In this document: piece by piece, positions 1 to 7,983 of the stretch
Numbering within the stretch: position 1 is the stretch's first letter
How the letters are laid out: each line of letters begins with the position of its first letter
Assembly: GCA_002350615.1 (NCBI GenBank)
Contig: DEFD01000025.1
Coordinates: 1-64,000, forward strand
Reading direction: 5' to 3'
Length of the DNA stretch: 64,000 nucleotides
DNA from: Bacteroidales bacterium UBA2861
GTDB taxonomy: Bacteria; Bacteroidota; Bacteroidia; Bacteroidales; UBA932
The notes under the pieces: model-generated
Told to the model about the DNA's origin: nothing
The model's input: only the letters and a program-made list of their open reading frames with translations
Databases searched by the model: none
Made by a program: the position numbers and the translations under genes

Positions 1-1
1 T

Positions 2-391
2 CAGTTTTGGGTGGCAGTGGACAGAGTGACCATTGCCGTTTGCATAATCGTCCTCAAAAAGAACAAGAGCGAAGCCAAAACCTATTTCATTGATGCATCA
101 CAGGAATTCATCCATGAGGGCAATAAGAATAAACTCTCGGATGATAATATCAAGCGTATCCATGATGCATTTGTGGGTAAGTTTGATGAAGACCACTTCA
201 CTAAACTCATTGACAATACTGCGATTGCCAATAACGAATACAACCTTTCAGTGTCATCGTATGTTGAAAAGGCTGATGAAAAAGAGACCATTGACATCGC
301 AGCTCTGAACTTGGAGATTGAGAATATTGTGAAGAGGGAGAACAAACTTAGGGTTGCTATTGATGAGATTATAAAGGATCTTGCGCTATGA
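2..391 (+). CDS. hsdM: Type I restriction-modification methyltransferase subunit, 3' end only
   Basis: This is the C-terminal 129 residues of the N6-adenine methyltransferase subunit of a type I restriction-modification complex. The frame is open to the window edge, so the catalytic NPPF region lies outside. What is visible is the end of the Rossmann-like domain (the strand reading CIIVLKKNK) and the helical tail that docks on the specificity subunit. Its stop overlaps the start of hsdS as ATGA (388-391), as usual for translationally coupled hsdM-hsdS. The identification rests on this tail plus the two hsd genes downstream. The first dozen residues fit the family less well, which could be local divergence or an error close to the edge. 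Confidence 0.8.
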   Translation, partial: QFWVAVDRVTIAVCIIVLKKNKSEAKTYFIDASQEFIHEGNKNKLSDDNIKRIHDAFVGKFDEDHFTKLIDNTAIANNEYNLSVSSYVEKADEKETIDIAALNLEIENIVKRENKLRVAIDEIIKDLAL

Positions 392-978
392 GTGATTTTC
401 AGAATTTTATTCATCGTCTCTGTCCCGATGGAGTGGATTATCGCCCCTTAGGAGAAGTGAGCGAGATGAAACGAGGAACTTCTCTGACACAGAAAAACGC
501 AATTGAAGGGCCTTATCCTGTAATATCCGGAGGTCGCGAGCCCGCTTTTTACTGCAACAGTTTCAACCGTGAGGGTGAGACCATTACGGTCGCAGGCAGT
601 GGAGCTGGAGCCGGATATGTTCAATACTGGAATACAAAAATATTTGTATGCGATGCATTCTCTATTAAAGGAAAAGAATGTCTGGACACAAAATACTTGT
701 ATTACTGTTTGACGAATATGCAGGAGCGCATTTATTCAACGAAGAAAGGAGGAGGCGTTCCTCATGTTCATATCTCCAGTATTGAGGGATTTGAGATTCC
801 CGTTCCACCTCTGGAAGCTCAAAGAAAAATTGTCGAGGTACTCGACAATTTTTCGGAGCTTACAGCGGAGCTTACAGCGGAGCTTACAGCGGAGCTTACA
901 GCTCGGCAGAAGCAATACGAATATTATCGAGATAACTTGCTGAGTTTCAACAATATAAATCGGGGGGGGGCAAGATGA
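388..978 (+). CDS. hsdS: Type I restriction specificity subunit, N-terminal half (cut at a G9 tract)
   Basis: HsdS selects the DNA target for both methylation and cleavage. This 196-residue frame holds the first target recognition domain (about residues 15-145) and the central conserved helix ending in [16 protein letters not shown]. The helix contains four ELTA repeats (residues 157-172) encoded by a 12-bp tandem repeat. The frame stops at 976-978, directly after nine G residues (962-970). A full HsdS is about 400 residues with two recognition domains, and the second half continues in another frame from 983. With eight G the two halves would join in frame as one protein of roughly 395 residues. 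The gene is therefore either phase-variable and in its short state here, or hit by a homopolymer sequencing error. A half-length HsdS with this architecture can sometimes act as a dimer, so loss of function is not certain. Confidence 0.85.
   Translation: MSDFQNFIHRLCPDGVDYRPLGEVSEMKRGTSLTQKNAIEGPYPVISGGREPAFYCNSFNREGETITVAGSGAGAGYVQYWNTKIFVCDAFSIKGKECLDTKYLYYCLTNMQERIYSTKKGGGVPHVHISSIEGFEIPVPPLEAQRKIVEVLDNFSELTAELTAELTAELTARQKQYEYYRDNLLSFNNINRGGAR
825..853. repeat. Perfect 13-bp inverted repeat inside hsdS
   Basis: AAAAATTGTCGAG (825-837), three bases, then its exact reverse complement (841-853). It encodes the conserved KIVEVLDNF segment just before the ELTA repeats. It could fold in single-stranded DNA or mRNA and promote slippage in the adjoining repeat. 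It may also simply reflect codon choice in a conserved motif. Confidence 0.75.
856..903 (+). repeat. Four tandem copies of a 12-bp repeat encoding ELTA in hsdS
   Basis: The unit GAGCTTACAGCG occurs four times without interruption; the last base of the fourth copy is T. It is in frame and encodes ELTA x4 (the TAEL repeat). In EcoR124I and its variant, two or three copies of the equivalent repeat set the distance between the recognition domains and so the spacer length of the DNA target. Four copies here predict a longer spacer, and gain or loss of a unit would change specificity without breaking the frame. Confidence 0.9.
962..970 (+). repeat. G9 homopolymer tract at the hsdS frame break
   Basis: Nine consecutive G, preceded by C and followed by CAAGATGAAG. 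In the present length the upstream frame ends six bases later. Removing one G (or adding two) fuses both HsdS halves through the linker Q-D-E-E-V-N-W. Confidence 0.85.
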
Positions 979-982
979 AGAA

Positions 983-1582
983 GTGAACTGGATTTCTCTT
1001 GGACAAATAGGCACATTTGTTCGAGGCGGTATTATTCAGAAGACGGACTTTGTCGAGAAGGGAAAAGGATGTATTCATTACGGACAGATATATACCAGGT
1101 ATGGTACATTTGCCAACCAAACACTAACTCGGATTCCTGAAGAAATGTGGAATAGATGCAATAAGGCCAAACAAGGCGATTTAGTTATGACCTTGACAAG
1201 TGAAAATGTCGAGGATGTTTGCAAGTCTGTAGCATGGCTGGGCTCTGAAGAAATAGGCATCAGCGGTCATGCGGCGATATTCTCACATGACCAAAACGTA
1301 AAATATATTGCATATTGTACACAAACGGATAATTTCCTTCAGCAAAAACGGAAGTTCGCGCATGGTACAAAAGTGATTGAAATATCCCCCGATCAAGTTT
1401 CCAAGATTACTATACCTCTCCCTTCAAGAGCCGAACAAGATAGGATAGTGGCTATTCTCGATAAGTTTGAAGCCTTAAATAATAGCCTCACCGAAGGCCT
1501 CCCCGCAGAAATCAAGGCCCGGCAGCAACAATACGAGTATTACCGCGACAAACTGCTCACCTTTCCCCGCAAAGCCTGCTGA
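983..1582 (+). CDS. hsdS: Type I restriction specificity subunit, C-terminal half (out of frame with the first half)
   Basis: 199 residues beginning at the GTG codon at 983 if translated on its own; the frame is also open upstream to the G tract. It contains the second target recognition domain (about residues 1-150) and the distal conserved helix ending [16 protein letters not shown], which mirrors the end of the first half and shows the expected internal repeat of HsdS. Only four bases separate the stop of the first half from this GTG, so reinitiation is possible. More likely it is made as part of a full-length HsdS when the upstream G tract has eight residues. Target specificity cannot be predicted from sequence alone. 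Confidence 0.8.
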   Translation: MNWISLGQIGTFVRGGIIQKTDFVEKGKGCIHYGQIYTRYGTFANQTLTRIPEEMWNRCNKAKQGDLVMTLTSENVEDVCKSVAWLGSEEIGISGHAAIFSHDQNVKYIAYCTQTDNFLQQKRKFAHGTKVIEISPDQVSKITIPLPSRAEQDRIVAILDKFEALNNSLTEGLPAEIKARQQQYEYYRDKLLTFPRKAC

Positions 1583-1598
1583 TTTTTTTAGTAAAGCG

Positions 1599-1629
1599 TT
1601 TGCAGATTCATAAAATCTAATTACCTTTG
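1599..1629 (+). promoter_or_regulatory. Bacteroidota-type promoter (-33 TTTG, 19 bp, -7 TACCTTTG)
   Basis: TTTG at 1599-1602 and TACCTTTG at 1622-1629, separated by 19 bp, match the TTTG-N19-21-TAnnTTTG consensus of the phylum's housekeeping sigma factor. No plus-strand gene starts within the next 500 bases, so it probably drives a short untranslated RNA. Confidence 0.65.
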
Positions 1630-1632
1630 CAT

Positions 1633-1735
1633 CAGGATTCGTCGAAGGGGAATTCGTTTGAAGGGATGACAACCCTCCCAAGTTACTTGGTCCGAGCCTC
1701 ATTGAAAAGCCGTTACCTGACGGCTTTTATTTTTT
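1633..1735 (+). ncRNA. Candidate small RNA of about 100 nt between hsdS and the inverted gene
   Basis: A consensus promoter at 1599-1629 is followed about 75 bases later by a strong intrinsic terminator (1705-1735), with no credible reading frame between. The internal sequence can form further short stems (for example GAGGGTTG-like pairings around 1671-1680). No known RNA family is recognised. It lies downstream of hsdS and its terminator abuts the stop of the convergent gene. Confidence 0.4.
1705..1735 (+). terminator. Intrinsic terminator of the candidate small RNA
   Basis: AAAAGCCGT, loop TACCTG, ACGGCTTTT, then a T-rich run to 1735. It ends at the stop codon of the convergent gene and could serve both strands. 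Confidence 0.75.
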
Positions 1736-2125
1736 GCGCTCGCCGCCACTTATGTAGTATTGAACAAAGTCGCCGGTAGTTTTTCTCTTTCCGACCAATA
1801 CCCGACAATTATTCCATCGGAGCAAAAGCATCTTGGAAAACTTTTTCTGGTTCTTGTCTCCGAATTTTGGTGGACGTGACTCGACATAGACAGCCTCGGA
1901 AAGTATTTCTGTCAGATGAGTCTGCGCCTCTGTTGCTTCAGCCGAACGGGGCGCATGACCAAGTGTCTCGTTAATAGAGTCGTTCTTTACATGAATATAC
2001 GCATTCAGCGACTTGTTCCATACCTTTTTGTCCGGATGCTTCGCAATCCAACCGGCGTAGAAATCTTTGATGATTTGTCTCCGGGCTTTGATGTCTTCCC
2101 GGTTGTTACCCCTCGGAATCTCCAT
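1727..2125 (-). CDS. Conserved unknown protein inverted inside the hsd locus
   Basis: 132 residues, basic, no signal peptide or membrane segment. The N-terminal part is rich in charged helices (NREDIKARRQIIKDF). The C-terminal part ends in a strand-rich stretch (WNNCRVLVGKRKTTGDFVQYYISG). The C-terminal KxTVGxRxxTGxYVQY-like pattern recalls short Bacteroidales accessory proteins and, loosely, the barnase/EndoU/RelE-like nuclease group, but this is only an impression. It lies between hsdS and hsdR on the opposite strand, an arrangement that suggests an accessory gene carried with the restriction locus (anti-restriction, regulatory or toxin-like). No function is assigned. Confidence 0.6.
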   Translation of the reverse strand: MEIPRGNNREDIKARRQIIKDFYAGWIAKHPDKKVWNKSLNAYIHVKNDSINETLGHAPRSAEATEAQTHLTEILSEAVYVESRPPKFGDKNQKKFSKMLLLRWNNCRVLVGKRKTTGDFVQYYISGGERKK

Positions 2126-2180
2126 AACTCATTTCTTTTCCCAAAAATAAGGATTATCTTTGTCATAAGCAATCACTTCA

Positions 2181-5100
2181 ATGACAAAACTGAACATCAT
2201 ATCCCAGAATCCGGAAAGCACGCTGGTGGCCGAGTTCGTCCCCGACCTGAAACGGGAACGGAACTACCAGAGTGAGGCCATGCTGGAGGACGCTTTCATC
2301 AAGCAGCTCCAGGAGCAAGGCTATGAATATCTCCCCATCAATGACGAGAAGGCCCTCATCGCCAACCTCCGCAAGCAGCTGGAGAAGCTCAATGACCACA
2401 AGTTCTCCGATCCGGATTGGGAGGCATTTTTCCGCGTTCATCTGGCCAACCAGAACGATGGTATTCTGGAAAAGACAAACACCATCCAGAACGATTTCGT
2501 CAAGGTGGCCACCGTCAGCCAGCCGGATGGCAGCAACACATTCCGCAATATCAAGCTCATCGACAAGGATGACATTCACCGGAATTCCCTGCAGGTCATC
2601 AATCAATATATGGTGGAAGACGGTTCCCGGCCCAACAGATATGATGTCACCATTCTCGTAAACGGCCTGCCCCTCGTTCATGTGGAGCTCAAGCGCAGGG
2701 GTGTGGATCTCAAGGAAGCCTTCAACCAGATCAACCGCTACCAGCGGGATTCCTTCTGGGCTGGCTCCGGGCTCTTCGAATATGCCCAGCTCTTTGTCAT
2801 CAGCAACGGCACATTCACCAATTACTACTCCAATACCACCCGAAATGCCCATGTCCGGAAAACGCAGGAACTCCGCTCAAAGAACTCCCAGAAGACATCC
2901 GGCAGTTTCGAGTTCACTTCTTTCTGGGCAGATGAGAAGAACAATCCCATCTATGATCTGGTGGACTTTACTGCCACCTTCTTCGCCAAGCACTCCCTGC
3001 TTAATGTCCTGACGCGATTCTGCGTATTTACAGCCGAGAAGGAGTTGCTGGTTATGCGCCCGTACCAGATTGCCGCTACGGAGAAGATCCTCCAGCGCAT
3101 TCTGATTGCCACCTACGATAAGAAGAAACTCGGCACCATAGCGGCCGGAGGATATATCTGGCACACTACCGGAAGCGGCAAGACGCTGACTTCCTTCAAG
3201 ACGGCTCGGCTGGCCACGCAGCTCGACTTCATCGATAAAGTGGTCTTTGTCGTCGACCGCAAGGACCTGGACTACCAGACCATGAAGGAGTACGACCGCT
3301 TTGAAAAAGGTGCGGCCAACTCCAACGCCAACACCGCCATCCTGCAACGCCAGCTGGAGGATCCGAACTGCAGAATCATCATCACCACCATACAGAAGCT
3401 CAGCCGCTTCATCGCCAAGAACAAGAAGCATCCGGTATTCGAAGCGCATGTGGTGCTGATTTTCGATGAGTGCCATCGTTCTCAGTTCAATGAGATGCAC
3501 GAGGCCATCACCAAGGCGTTCAAGCGTTATCACATGTTCGGATTCACCGGGACTCCTATTTTCCCGCAGAATTCCAGCAGCAATGGCCTGCCGCATCTCA
3601 AGACTACGGAACAGGCCTTTGGCGACAGGCTCCACAGCTACACCATCGTCAACGCCATCAATGACCAGAATGTGCTGCCCTTCCGCATCGACTACATCAA
3701 GACGATGAAGGAGAAAGAGGGCGTCCGGGAAGACCAGGTGTGGGGCATCGATACCGACAAGGCATTTATGTCTCCGGAGAACATCACCAATGTCACCAAA
3801 TATATTCTGGAGCATTTCGATCAGAAGACAAAGAGGAACTCCTTCTACAAGCTGAAGGATAAGCGGGTTGGCGGATTCAATTCCATCCTCGCCACTTCGA
3901 GCATCCCGGCTTCGATTCTCTACTACAACGAGTTCATGAAGCAGATGGAGTCGCTTCCGGAAGACAAAAAGCTCAAGATTGCACTCATCTACAGTTACGG
4001 CCAGAACGAGGCCGAGCTGGAGCAGGAAGGATTCATGACGGAGGAGAACTCGGACGATACCACCGGGCTGGATGCCACCTCCCGCGACTGTCTGGAAAGG
4101 GCCATCAAGAACTACAACGAGATGTTCCATACCAGCTTCGACACCTCATCAGAGAAGTTCCAGAACTATTACAAAGACCTCTCGATGCGGATGAAAAACC
4201 GTGAGGTGGATCTGCTGATTGTGGTGAACATGTTCCTCACCGGATTCGATGCCAAGACGCTGAACACCCTCTGGGTGGATAAGAACCTGCGCATGCATGG
4301 TCTGCTGCAGGCGTTCTCCCGCACCAACCGCAAACTCAACTCGGTCAAGACTTTCGGCAACATCGTCTGCTTCAGGAATCTGGAGGAGAACACCAACGAG
4401 AGCCTTGCCCTCTTTGGAGACGAGAAGGCCGGTGGTATTGTGGTGCTTAGGAATTTCGAGGATTACTATGAAGGCTTCGATGACGAGAACGGCAAACACC
4501 ATCTTGGATATTCCGAACTTGTGGATGAACTGCTCAGGGAGTTCCCTGTTGGCCAGCCCATCGTTCTTGAAGAGAAGCAGAAACTGTTTGCAAAACTCTT
4601 CGGCAATCTGCTCAAGGCCGTAAACCTGCTGCAGTGCTTTGATGATTTCAAAGACAAGGTGCTCATCAGCGAAAGGGACATGCAGGATTACCAGAGCATG
4701 TACATCGATGTGTACAATAAGTTCCGTAACCGCGAGAAGCACGACAAGGAGGATATTACGGAGGATGTCGTCTTTGAGATTGAGCTGGTGAAGCAGGTTG
4801 AGGTGAACATCGACTACATCATGCTCCTGGTAGCGAAATATCACGATGAGCACTCCGGCAACGCTGAGATCCGCCTGTCTATCACCAAGGCCATCGACTC
4901 CAGCATTGAGCTCCGCAACAAGAAAGACCTCATCGAGAACTTCATCGACTCCCTTACTCCGGAAGTCACCGATGTGGATGTGGTCTGGCATGAATATGTC
5001 CAGCGTCAGAAGGAGCAGGAGTTGGAAAACATCATTACCGAGGAGCGGCTCAAGCCGGAGGAGACCCGCAGGTTTGTCGAAGCATCCTTTCGGGATGGAG

Positions 5101-5237
5101 CCATCCGCGAGAATGGGACGGATGTGGCAGCTATCCTCCCGCCCATGTCCCGCTTCAGTAAAGACCGGGCCACCAAGAAGGAAACTGTCCTCTCCAGGCT
5201 CAAGGCATTCTTCGAACGATTCAGAGATATTTTATAA
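2181..5237 (+). CDS. hsdR: Type I restriction endonuclease subunit R
   Basis: 1018 residues, full length for the EcoR124-like family. HsdR is the ATP-dependent translocase and nuclease of the complex. The N-terminal PD-(D/E)XK nuclease core is visible at about residues 155-171 (D, 14 residues later E-L-K). The superfamily 2 motor follows, with Walker A HTTGSGKT (about 328-335), motif II DECH (about 428) and motif III TGTP (about 455). The C-terminal third is the helical domain that contacts HsdM. The start at 2181 gives the typical MTKLNIISQNPEST opening. All catalytic motifs look intact, so the nuclease is probably active even if hsdS varies. It is separated from hsdS by an inverted gene. 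Confidence 0.95.
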   Translation: MTKLNIISQNPESTLVAEFVPDLKRERNYQSEAMLEDAFIKQLQEQGYEYLPINDEKALIANLRKQLEKLNDHKFSDPDWEAFFRVHLANQNDGILEKTNTIQNDFVKVATVSQPDGSNTFRNIKLIDKDDIHRNSLQVINQYMVEDGSRPNRYDVTILVNGLPLVHVELKRRGVDLKEAFNQINRYQRDSFWAGSGLFEYAQLFVISNGTFTNYYSNTTRNAHVRKTQELRSKNSQKTSGSFEFTSFWADEKNNPIYDLVDFTATFFAKHSLLNVLTRFCVFTAEKELLVMRPYQIAATEKILQRILIATYDKKKLGTIAAGGYIWHTTGSGKTLTSFKTARLATQLDFIDKVVFVVDRKDLDYQTMKEYDRFEKGAANSNANTAILQRQLEDPNCRIIITTIQKLSRFIAKNKKHPVFEAHVVLIFDECHRSQFNEMHEAITKAFKRYHMFGFTGTPIFPQNSSSNGLPHLKTTEQAFGDRLHSYTIVNAINDQNVLPFRIDYIKTMKEKEGVREDQVWGIDTDKAFMSPENITNVTKYILEHFDQKTKRNSFYKLKDKRVGGFNSILATSSIPASILYYNEFMKQMESLPEDKKLKIALIYSYGQNEAELEQEGFMTEENSDDTTGLDATSRDCLERAIKNYNEMFHTSFDTSSEKFQNYYKDLSMRMKNREVDLLIVVNMFLTGFDAKTLNTLWVDKNLRMHGLLQAFSRTNRKLNSVKTFGNIVCFRNLEENTNESLALFGDEKAGGIVVLRNFEDYYEGFDDENGKHHLGYSELVDELLREFPVGQPIVLEEKQKLFAKLFGNLLKAVNLLQCFDDFKDKVLISERDMQDYQSMYIDVYNKFRNREKHDKEDITEDVVFEIELVKQVEVNIDYIMLLVAKYHDEHSGNAEIRLSITKAIDSSIELRNKKDLIENFIDSLTPEVTDVDVVWHEYVQRQKEQELENIITEERLKPEETRRFVEASFRDGAIRENGTDVAAILPPMSRFSKDRATKKETVLSRLKAFFERFRDIL

Positions 5238-5279
5238 TTCACCAGTTGTCAATCGTCGCTGGATTCCGAAAATAAATTG

Positions 5280-5287
5280 TACCTTTG
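5280..5287 (+). promoter_or_regulatory. -7 box (TACCTTTG) upstream of the MFS gene
   Basis: TACCTTTG lies 70 bp upstream of the start at 5358. No good TTTG is present 19-21 bp further upstream, so only the -7 part is supported. Confidence 0.4.
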
Positions 5288-5357
5288 CACCCGCAAAATT
5301 CCTTTGCAAAGCTTGGTAGAGCTGTGAGTCTCCATTTAGATTTAAAGTGCGTTTATT

Positions 5358-6494
5358 ATGAAAAGGAGACTATCGTATACCATCCTCTCCATCAGTCTTC
5401 TAACCGTCATGGCGGGGGCCGCAATTGCACCCGCATTGGGCGTAATTAGTGAGCATTTTTCCGGGCAGAGTCCGCTTCTGATTCAGCTCATCGTGAGCCT
5501 CCCGGCCCTTTTTATCATTCTTACGAACCTGGTATTTTCCTGGCTATGCCGTTTGATGAGGACGCGCACGCTGGCGCTGACAGGGCTTGCCTTATACGTG
5601 CTCTCCGGTGCCGGAGCGTTCTTTGTGGACAATATATGGCTGTTGCTGGTTCTACGTGCCCTGATGGGCGTGAGCGTTGGGATGATCATGCCGCTATCCA
5701 CCGGGCTCCTCGCGTACTATTTTCCTCCGGAGGAGCAGGCCGGTCTGATGGGCCTTTCGGCCGCCATGAACCAGATGGGAGGTGTGGTGGCCACTTTTCT
5801 TGCCGGGGTATTGGCCGGAATCAGCTGGAACTATGCCTTCCTGGTGTATCTGTTGGGACTCATCGCCGTTATCCTGGTCGCTTTGTTCCTGCCGAATGAG
5901 CGCCTTTCCGGGCGCGGCGGCGTATCCCTTTCGCTACTGAGGCGCTTCCATCCATCTGTGGTGGGTATGTTCCTGGTGATGATTCTCTTCTTCATCTATC
6001 CTACCAATTTCGCCCTGACGGCTTCCGGAACACTTTCCGAGATGGGCGTAACGCTGACGATGGTCGGACTGGACGTAGTCGCATTTTTGGTTGGTCTCTG
6101 CTTCGGTTTCTTGATGAAGCGTTTTGCAGCGCAGATGAAGTATGCCGCGCCGCTGGGATTCATGGCTGGGTATCTATGTCTTGCTGCCGGAAGCGGACTG
6201 GTATGGCTGCTCCTTGGTTCTGCCCTTATCGGCATCGCCAATGGTATCGGAGTTCCTTATCTCAATACCATCGGCTCCGTAAAAGCCGGAAAGGAAGCCG
6301 CCACAACGGTGATGCCGCTATTGTCCGCGGCTCTTTATCTGGGGCAATTCCTGTCACCGCTGATTGTGTCACCTATCGCTTCTGCCGCAGGAACTTCGCC
6401 CTATTTCGTAGGTTTGGGAATCGCTGCCCTGTATCTGTTGCAGGCCGTTCTTACGCGTAAAAAGCAGATGCTGCCGGAAGTCCCTGAGAGATAG
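5358..6494 (+). CDS. MFS transporter, drug-efflux-like
   Basis: 378 residues with about twelve hydrophobic segments, the layout of a major facilitator superfamily carrier in the inner membrane. Between TM2 and TM3 the loop CRLMRTRT is a weak version of the family's motif A. LMGVSVGMIMPLSTGLLAYYF and the MNQMGG helix resemble the drug:H+ antiporter branch. The substrate cannot be told. The gene stands alone between hsdR and a bidirectional terminator; it has a -7 box 70 bp upstream and its ATG follows an A/T-rich leader. It ends with a short cytoplasmic tail. Confidence 0.8.
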   Translation: MKRRLSYTILSISLLTVMAGAAIAPALGVISEHFSGQSPLLIQLIVSLPALFIILTNLVFSWLCRLMRTRTLALTGLALYVLSGAGAFFVDNIWLLLVLRALMGVSVGMIMPLSTGLLAYYFPPEEQAGLMGLSAAMNQMGGVVATFLAGVLAGISWNYAFLVYLLGLIAVILVALFLPNERLSGRGGVSLSLLRRFHPSVVGMFLVMILFFIYPTNFALTASGTLSEMGVTLTMVGLDVVAFLVGLCFGFLMKRFAAQMKYAAPLGFMAGYLCLAAGSGLVWLLLGSALIGIANGIGVPYLNTIGSVKAGKEAATTVMPLLSAALYLGQFLSPLIVSPIASAAGTSPYFVGLGIAALYLLQAVLTRKKQMLPEVPER

Positions 6495-6558
6495 AATAAT
6501 GCCACACCTAAACCACTCCGCGGCATCCTGTGTGTAAGCAAAACGGCAGGGATGCTAA

Positions 6559-6593
6559 AACGAAGGGGCCGGCAAAATGCCAGCCCCTTCGTT
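6559..6593. terminator. Bidirectional terminator between the MFS gene and the Spy-like gene
   Basis: AACGAAGGGGC, inner stem GGC/GCC, then GCCCCTTCGTT: a long GC-rich hairpin with A/T ends on both sides, placed between two convergent genes. Confidence 0.75.
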
Positions 6594-6612
6594 CATGCTG
6601 TTTCTTAAAAAA

Positions 6613-7140
6613 TCAGTTCTGTCTCTGGGGACGCTGACCGCCCTGACGGGGCTGTCCCTGTCCCTGCGGGTGTCCGGAGCCTCCCAAGCGGCCTATCTGC
6701 TGTCTGCGGAAACCTTCTTCAGCGAGATAGAGTTTTGCGGTTTTCTTGGCGCCGAGGACTTTTACGAACTGCTCGGAATAGCTTGCCATCACATCTTTCT
6801 TGGCCTGACGGGCCTTGGCATAATCTTTCAGGAGTTTGTCGATTTCGGCATCGCTCTTGTCTTCATCAATTGCAAGTCGGAGATCCTTGAATTTCTCGTT
6901 TACCGCCTTGCCGGCTTCCTTCTGCTCGGCCTGGGCCTTGTTGTAAACAGGCCAGAAAGCCTGGGCCTCTTCGCTGGTAAGTTCAAGCTTGGACGTAATA
7001 TAAGCTATCCTCTCGGCTTCCATCTTTTCCCGCTGCTGTCCATGATGCTGGGGGCCGTGTCCCTGCCCTCTCTGGGGGGTCTGAGCCATCGCACTCACTG
7101 TGAGTGCAGCTACTGCCAAAAGAGTTAAAAACCTTTTCAT
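6613..7140 (-). CDS. Spy/CpxP-like periplasmic protein
   Basis: 175 residues with a signal peptide (MKRFLTLLAVAALTVSAMAQ), then a Gln/His/Gly-rich stretch, a helical middle (about residues 35-140) rich in Lys and Glu, and a basic Gly/Gln tail. The helical part has the LxLTxEQxxxFxPxY-like pattern of Spy/CpxP relatives that sense or chaperone envelope proteins. It is the last gene of a three-gene operon with an ECF sigma factor and a small membrane protein, a common Bacteroidota envelope-stress layout, so it is probably a target or modulator of that sigma factor. Confidence 0.65.
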   Translation of the reverse strand: MKRFLTLLAVAALTVSAMAQTPQRGQGHGPQHHGQQREKMEAERIAYITSKLELTSEEAQAFWPVYNKAQAEQKEAGKAVNEKFKDLRLAIDEDKSDAEIDKLLKDYAKARQAKKDVMASYSEQFVKVLGAKKTAKLYLAEEGFRRQQIGRLGGSGHPQGQGQPRQGGQRPQRQN

Positions 7141-7152
7141 AACTACAATAAA

Positions 7153-7425
7153 TTAAGGTAAATAATCGTAAATCTGTGCGAGTGTCATGTCGGAATTGAT
7201 GAGATATTCGATTATTTCCTGCTCGGATGCACGCGGGACGCTGGTCTTGCGAAGTATCGCAGAACCGACGGCCACGATTATCGCGAAGCTTGCAGCAAGC
7301 GCGAGATAAGGGGTTGCCTTCTGCACAAGACTCCTGCGCGGATGCTGCTCCGGGATATCCGAAAGCCTCTTCCTGAGACCCTCGAAGTACCCCTCCGGAG
7401 TTGAATATGTCATCGTTTTCTTCAT
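7153..7425 (-). CDS. Small single-pass membrane protein, probable anti-sigma factor
   Basis: 90 residues with a cytoplasmic N terminus (MTYSTPEGYFEGLRKRLSDIP), one transmembrane segment (about residues 42-60) and a short acidic periplasmic tail ending in DYLP. The TPEGYFExLxxRL start is common in small proteins encoded directly after ECF sigma factors in this phylum, where they hold the sigma factor at the membrane. It lies 24 bp after the sigma gene and 12 bp before the Spy-like gene. The role is inferred from position and topology; no zinc anti-sigma motif is present. Confidence 0.6.
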   Translation of the reverse strand: MKKTMTYSTPEGYFEGLRKRLSDIPEQHPRRSLVQKATPYLALAASFAIIVAVGSAILRKTSVPRASEQEIIEYLINSDMTLAQIYDYLP

Positions 7426-7449
7426 TTCCGTAAGATTAGACGCGATTAG

Positions 7450-7947
7450 TTATGAATGGTTTAATTCTTCTCTTATTTTTTCCTGGGCGATATGGTAAGA
7501 TGCCTTCAGGGCCCCTACCGATGTGCCTGTGACCGCTGCAATCTCCTCGTAGGGAAGGTCCTCGTAGTAGCGCATGCAGAACACCGCCTTCTGCTTGTCC
7601 GGCAGCTTGGCTATCGCCTTTGCCAGCTTGCGTTCCGCTTCGTCACCGTTGAACCAAGGGTCGTTGTCTATGGTCCTTTCCGCCAAGGCATCGAGACTTT
7701 GGAACTGCAAAGCCGCACGCACCTTCTTTTTTCTCAGGAAGCCAAGGGCCTCGTTGGTCGCGATCCGCCACAGCCAGGTGGAGACGGCGGACTCTCCCCT
7801 GAAATCGGGAAGGGCCCGCCATACTTTCACAAATGTTTCCTGAAGGAGGTCGTCCGCATCCTCATGACTGCCTACAATCCCGCGGATATGCCAGTATAGC
7901 TGCTCGCTGTACTGTTCCACCAAAGAATTGAAGTCCTTGTCCCGCAT
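7450..7947 (-). CDS. ECF RNA polymerase sigma factor
   Basis: 165 residues with both core ECF regions. Region 2 (about 10-75) includes DADDLLQETFVKVWRAL and the promoter-melting part around STWLWRIATNEAL. Region 4 (about 112-160) includes LPDKQKAVFCMRYYEDLPYEEIA followed by the recognition helix SVGALKASYHIAQEKI. There is no extra C-terminal domain. It heads the operon with the presumed anti-sigma and Spy-like genes, which points to envelope stress control. A 36-bp gap separates it from the transketolase gene upstream on the same strand, so some read-through is possible. Confidence 0.9.
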   Translation of the reverse strand: MRDKDFNSLVEQYSEQLYWHIRGIVGSHEDADDLLQETFVKVWRALPDFRGESAVSTWLWRIATNEALGFLRKKKVRAALQFQSLDALAERTIDNDPWFNGDEAERKLAKAIAKLPDKQKAVFCMRYYEDLPYEEIAAVTGTSVGALKASYHIAQEKIREELNHS

Positions 7948-7983
7948 GGCAGTGCACCCGGCTGCAGACCGTCCGTAAAGGCT

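Noticed and set aside
5290..5345. tRNA-like string (GGTAGAGC D-arm look-alike) upstream of the MFS gene
   Set aside because: No matching acceptor stem, anticodon arm or TPsiC arm could be placed around it; it is treated as ordinary leader sequence.
6577..7128. Hydrophobic plus-strand frame opposite the Spy-like gene
   Set aside because: It is the antisense of a helical Lys/Glu/Gln gene, which gives a Leu/Phe-rich shadow; no start signal, and the minus-strand gene has a signal peptide and an operon.
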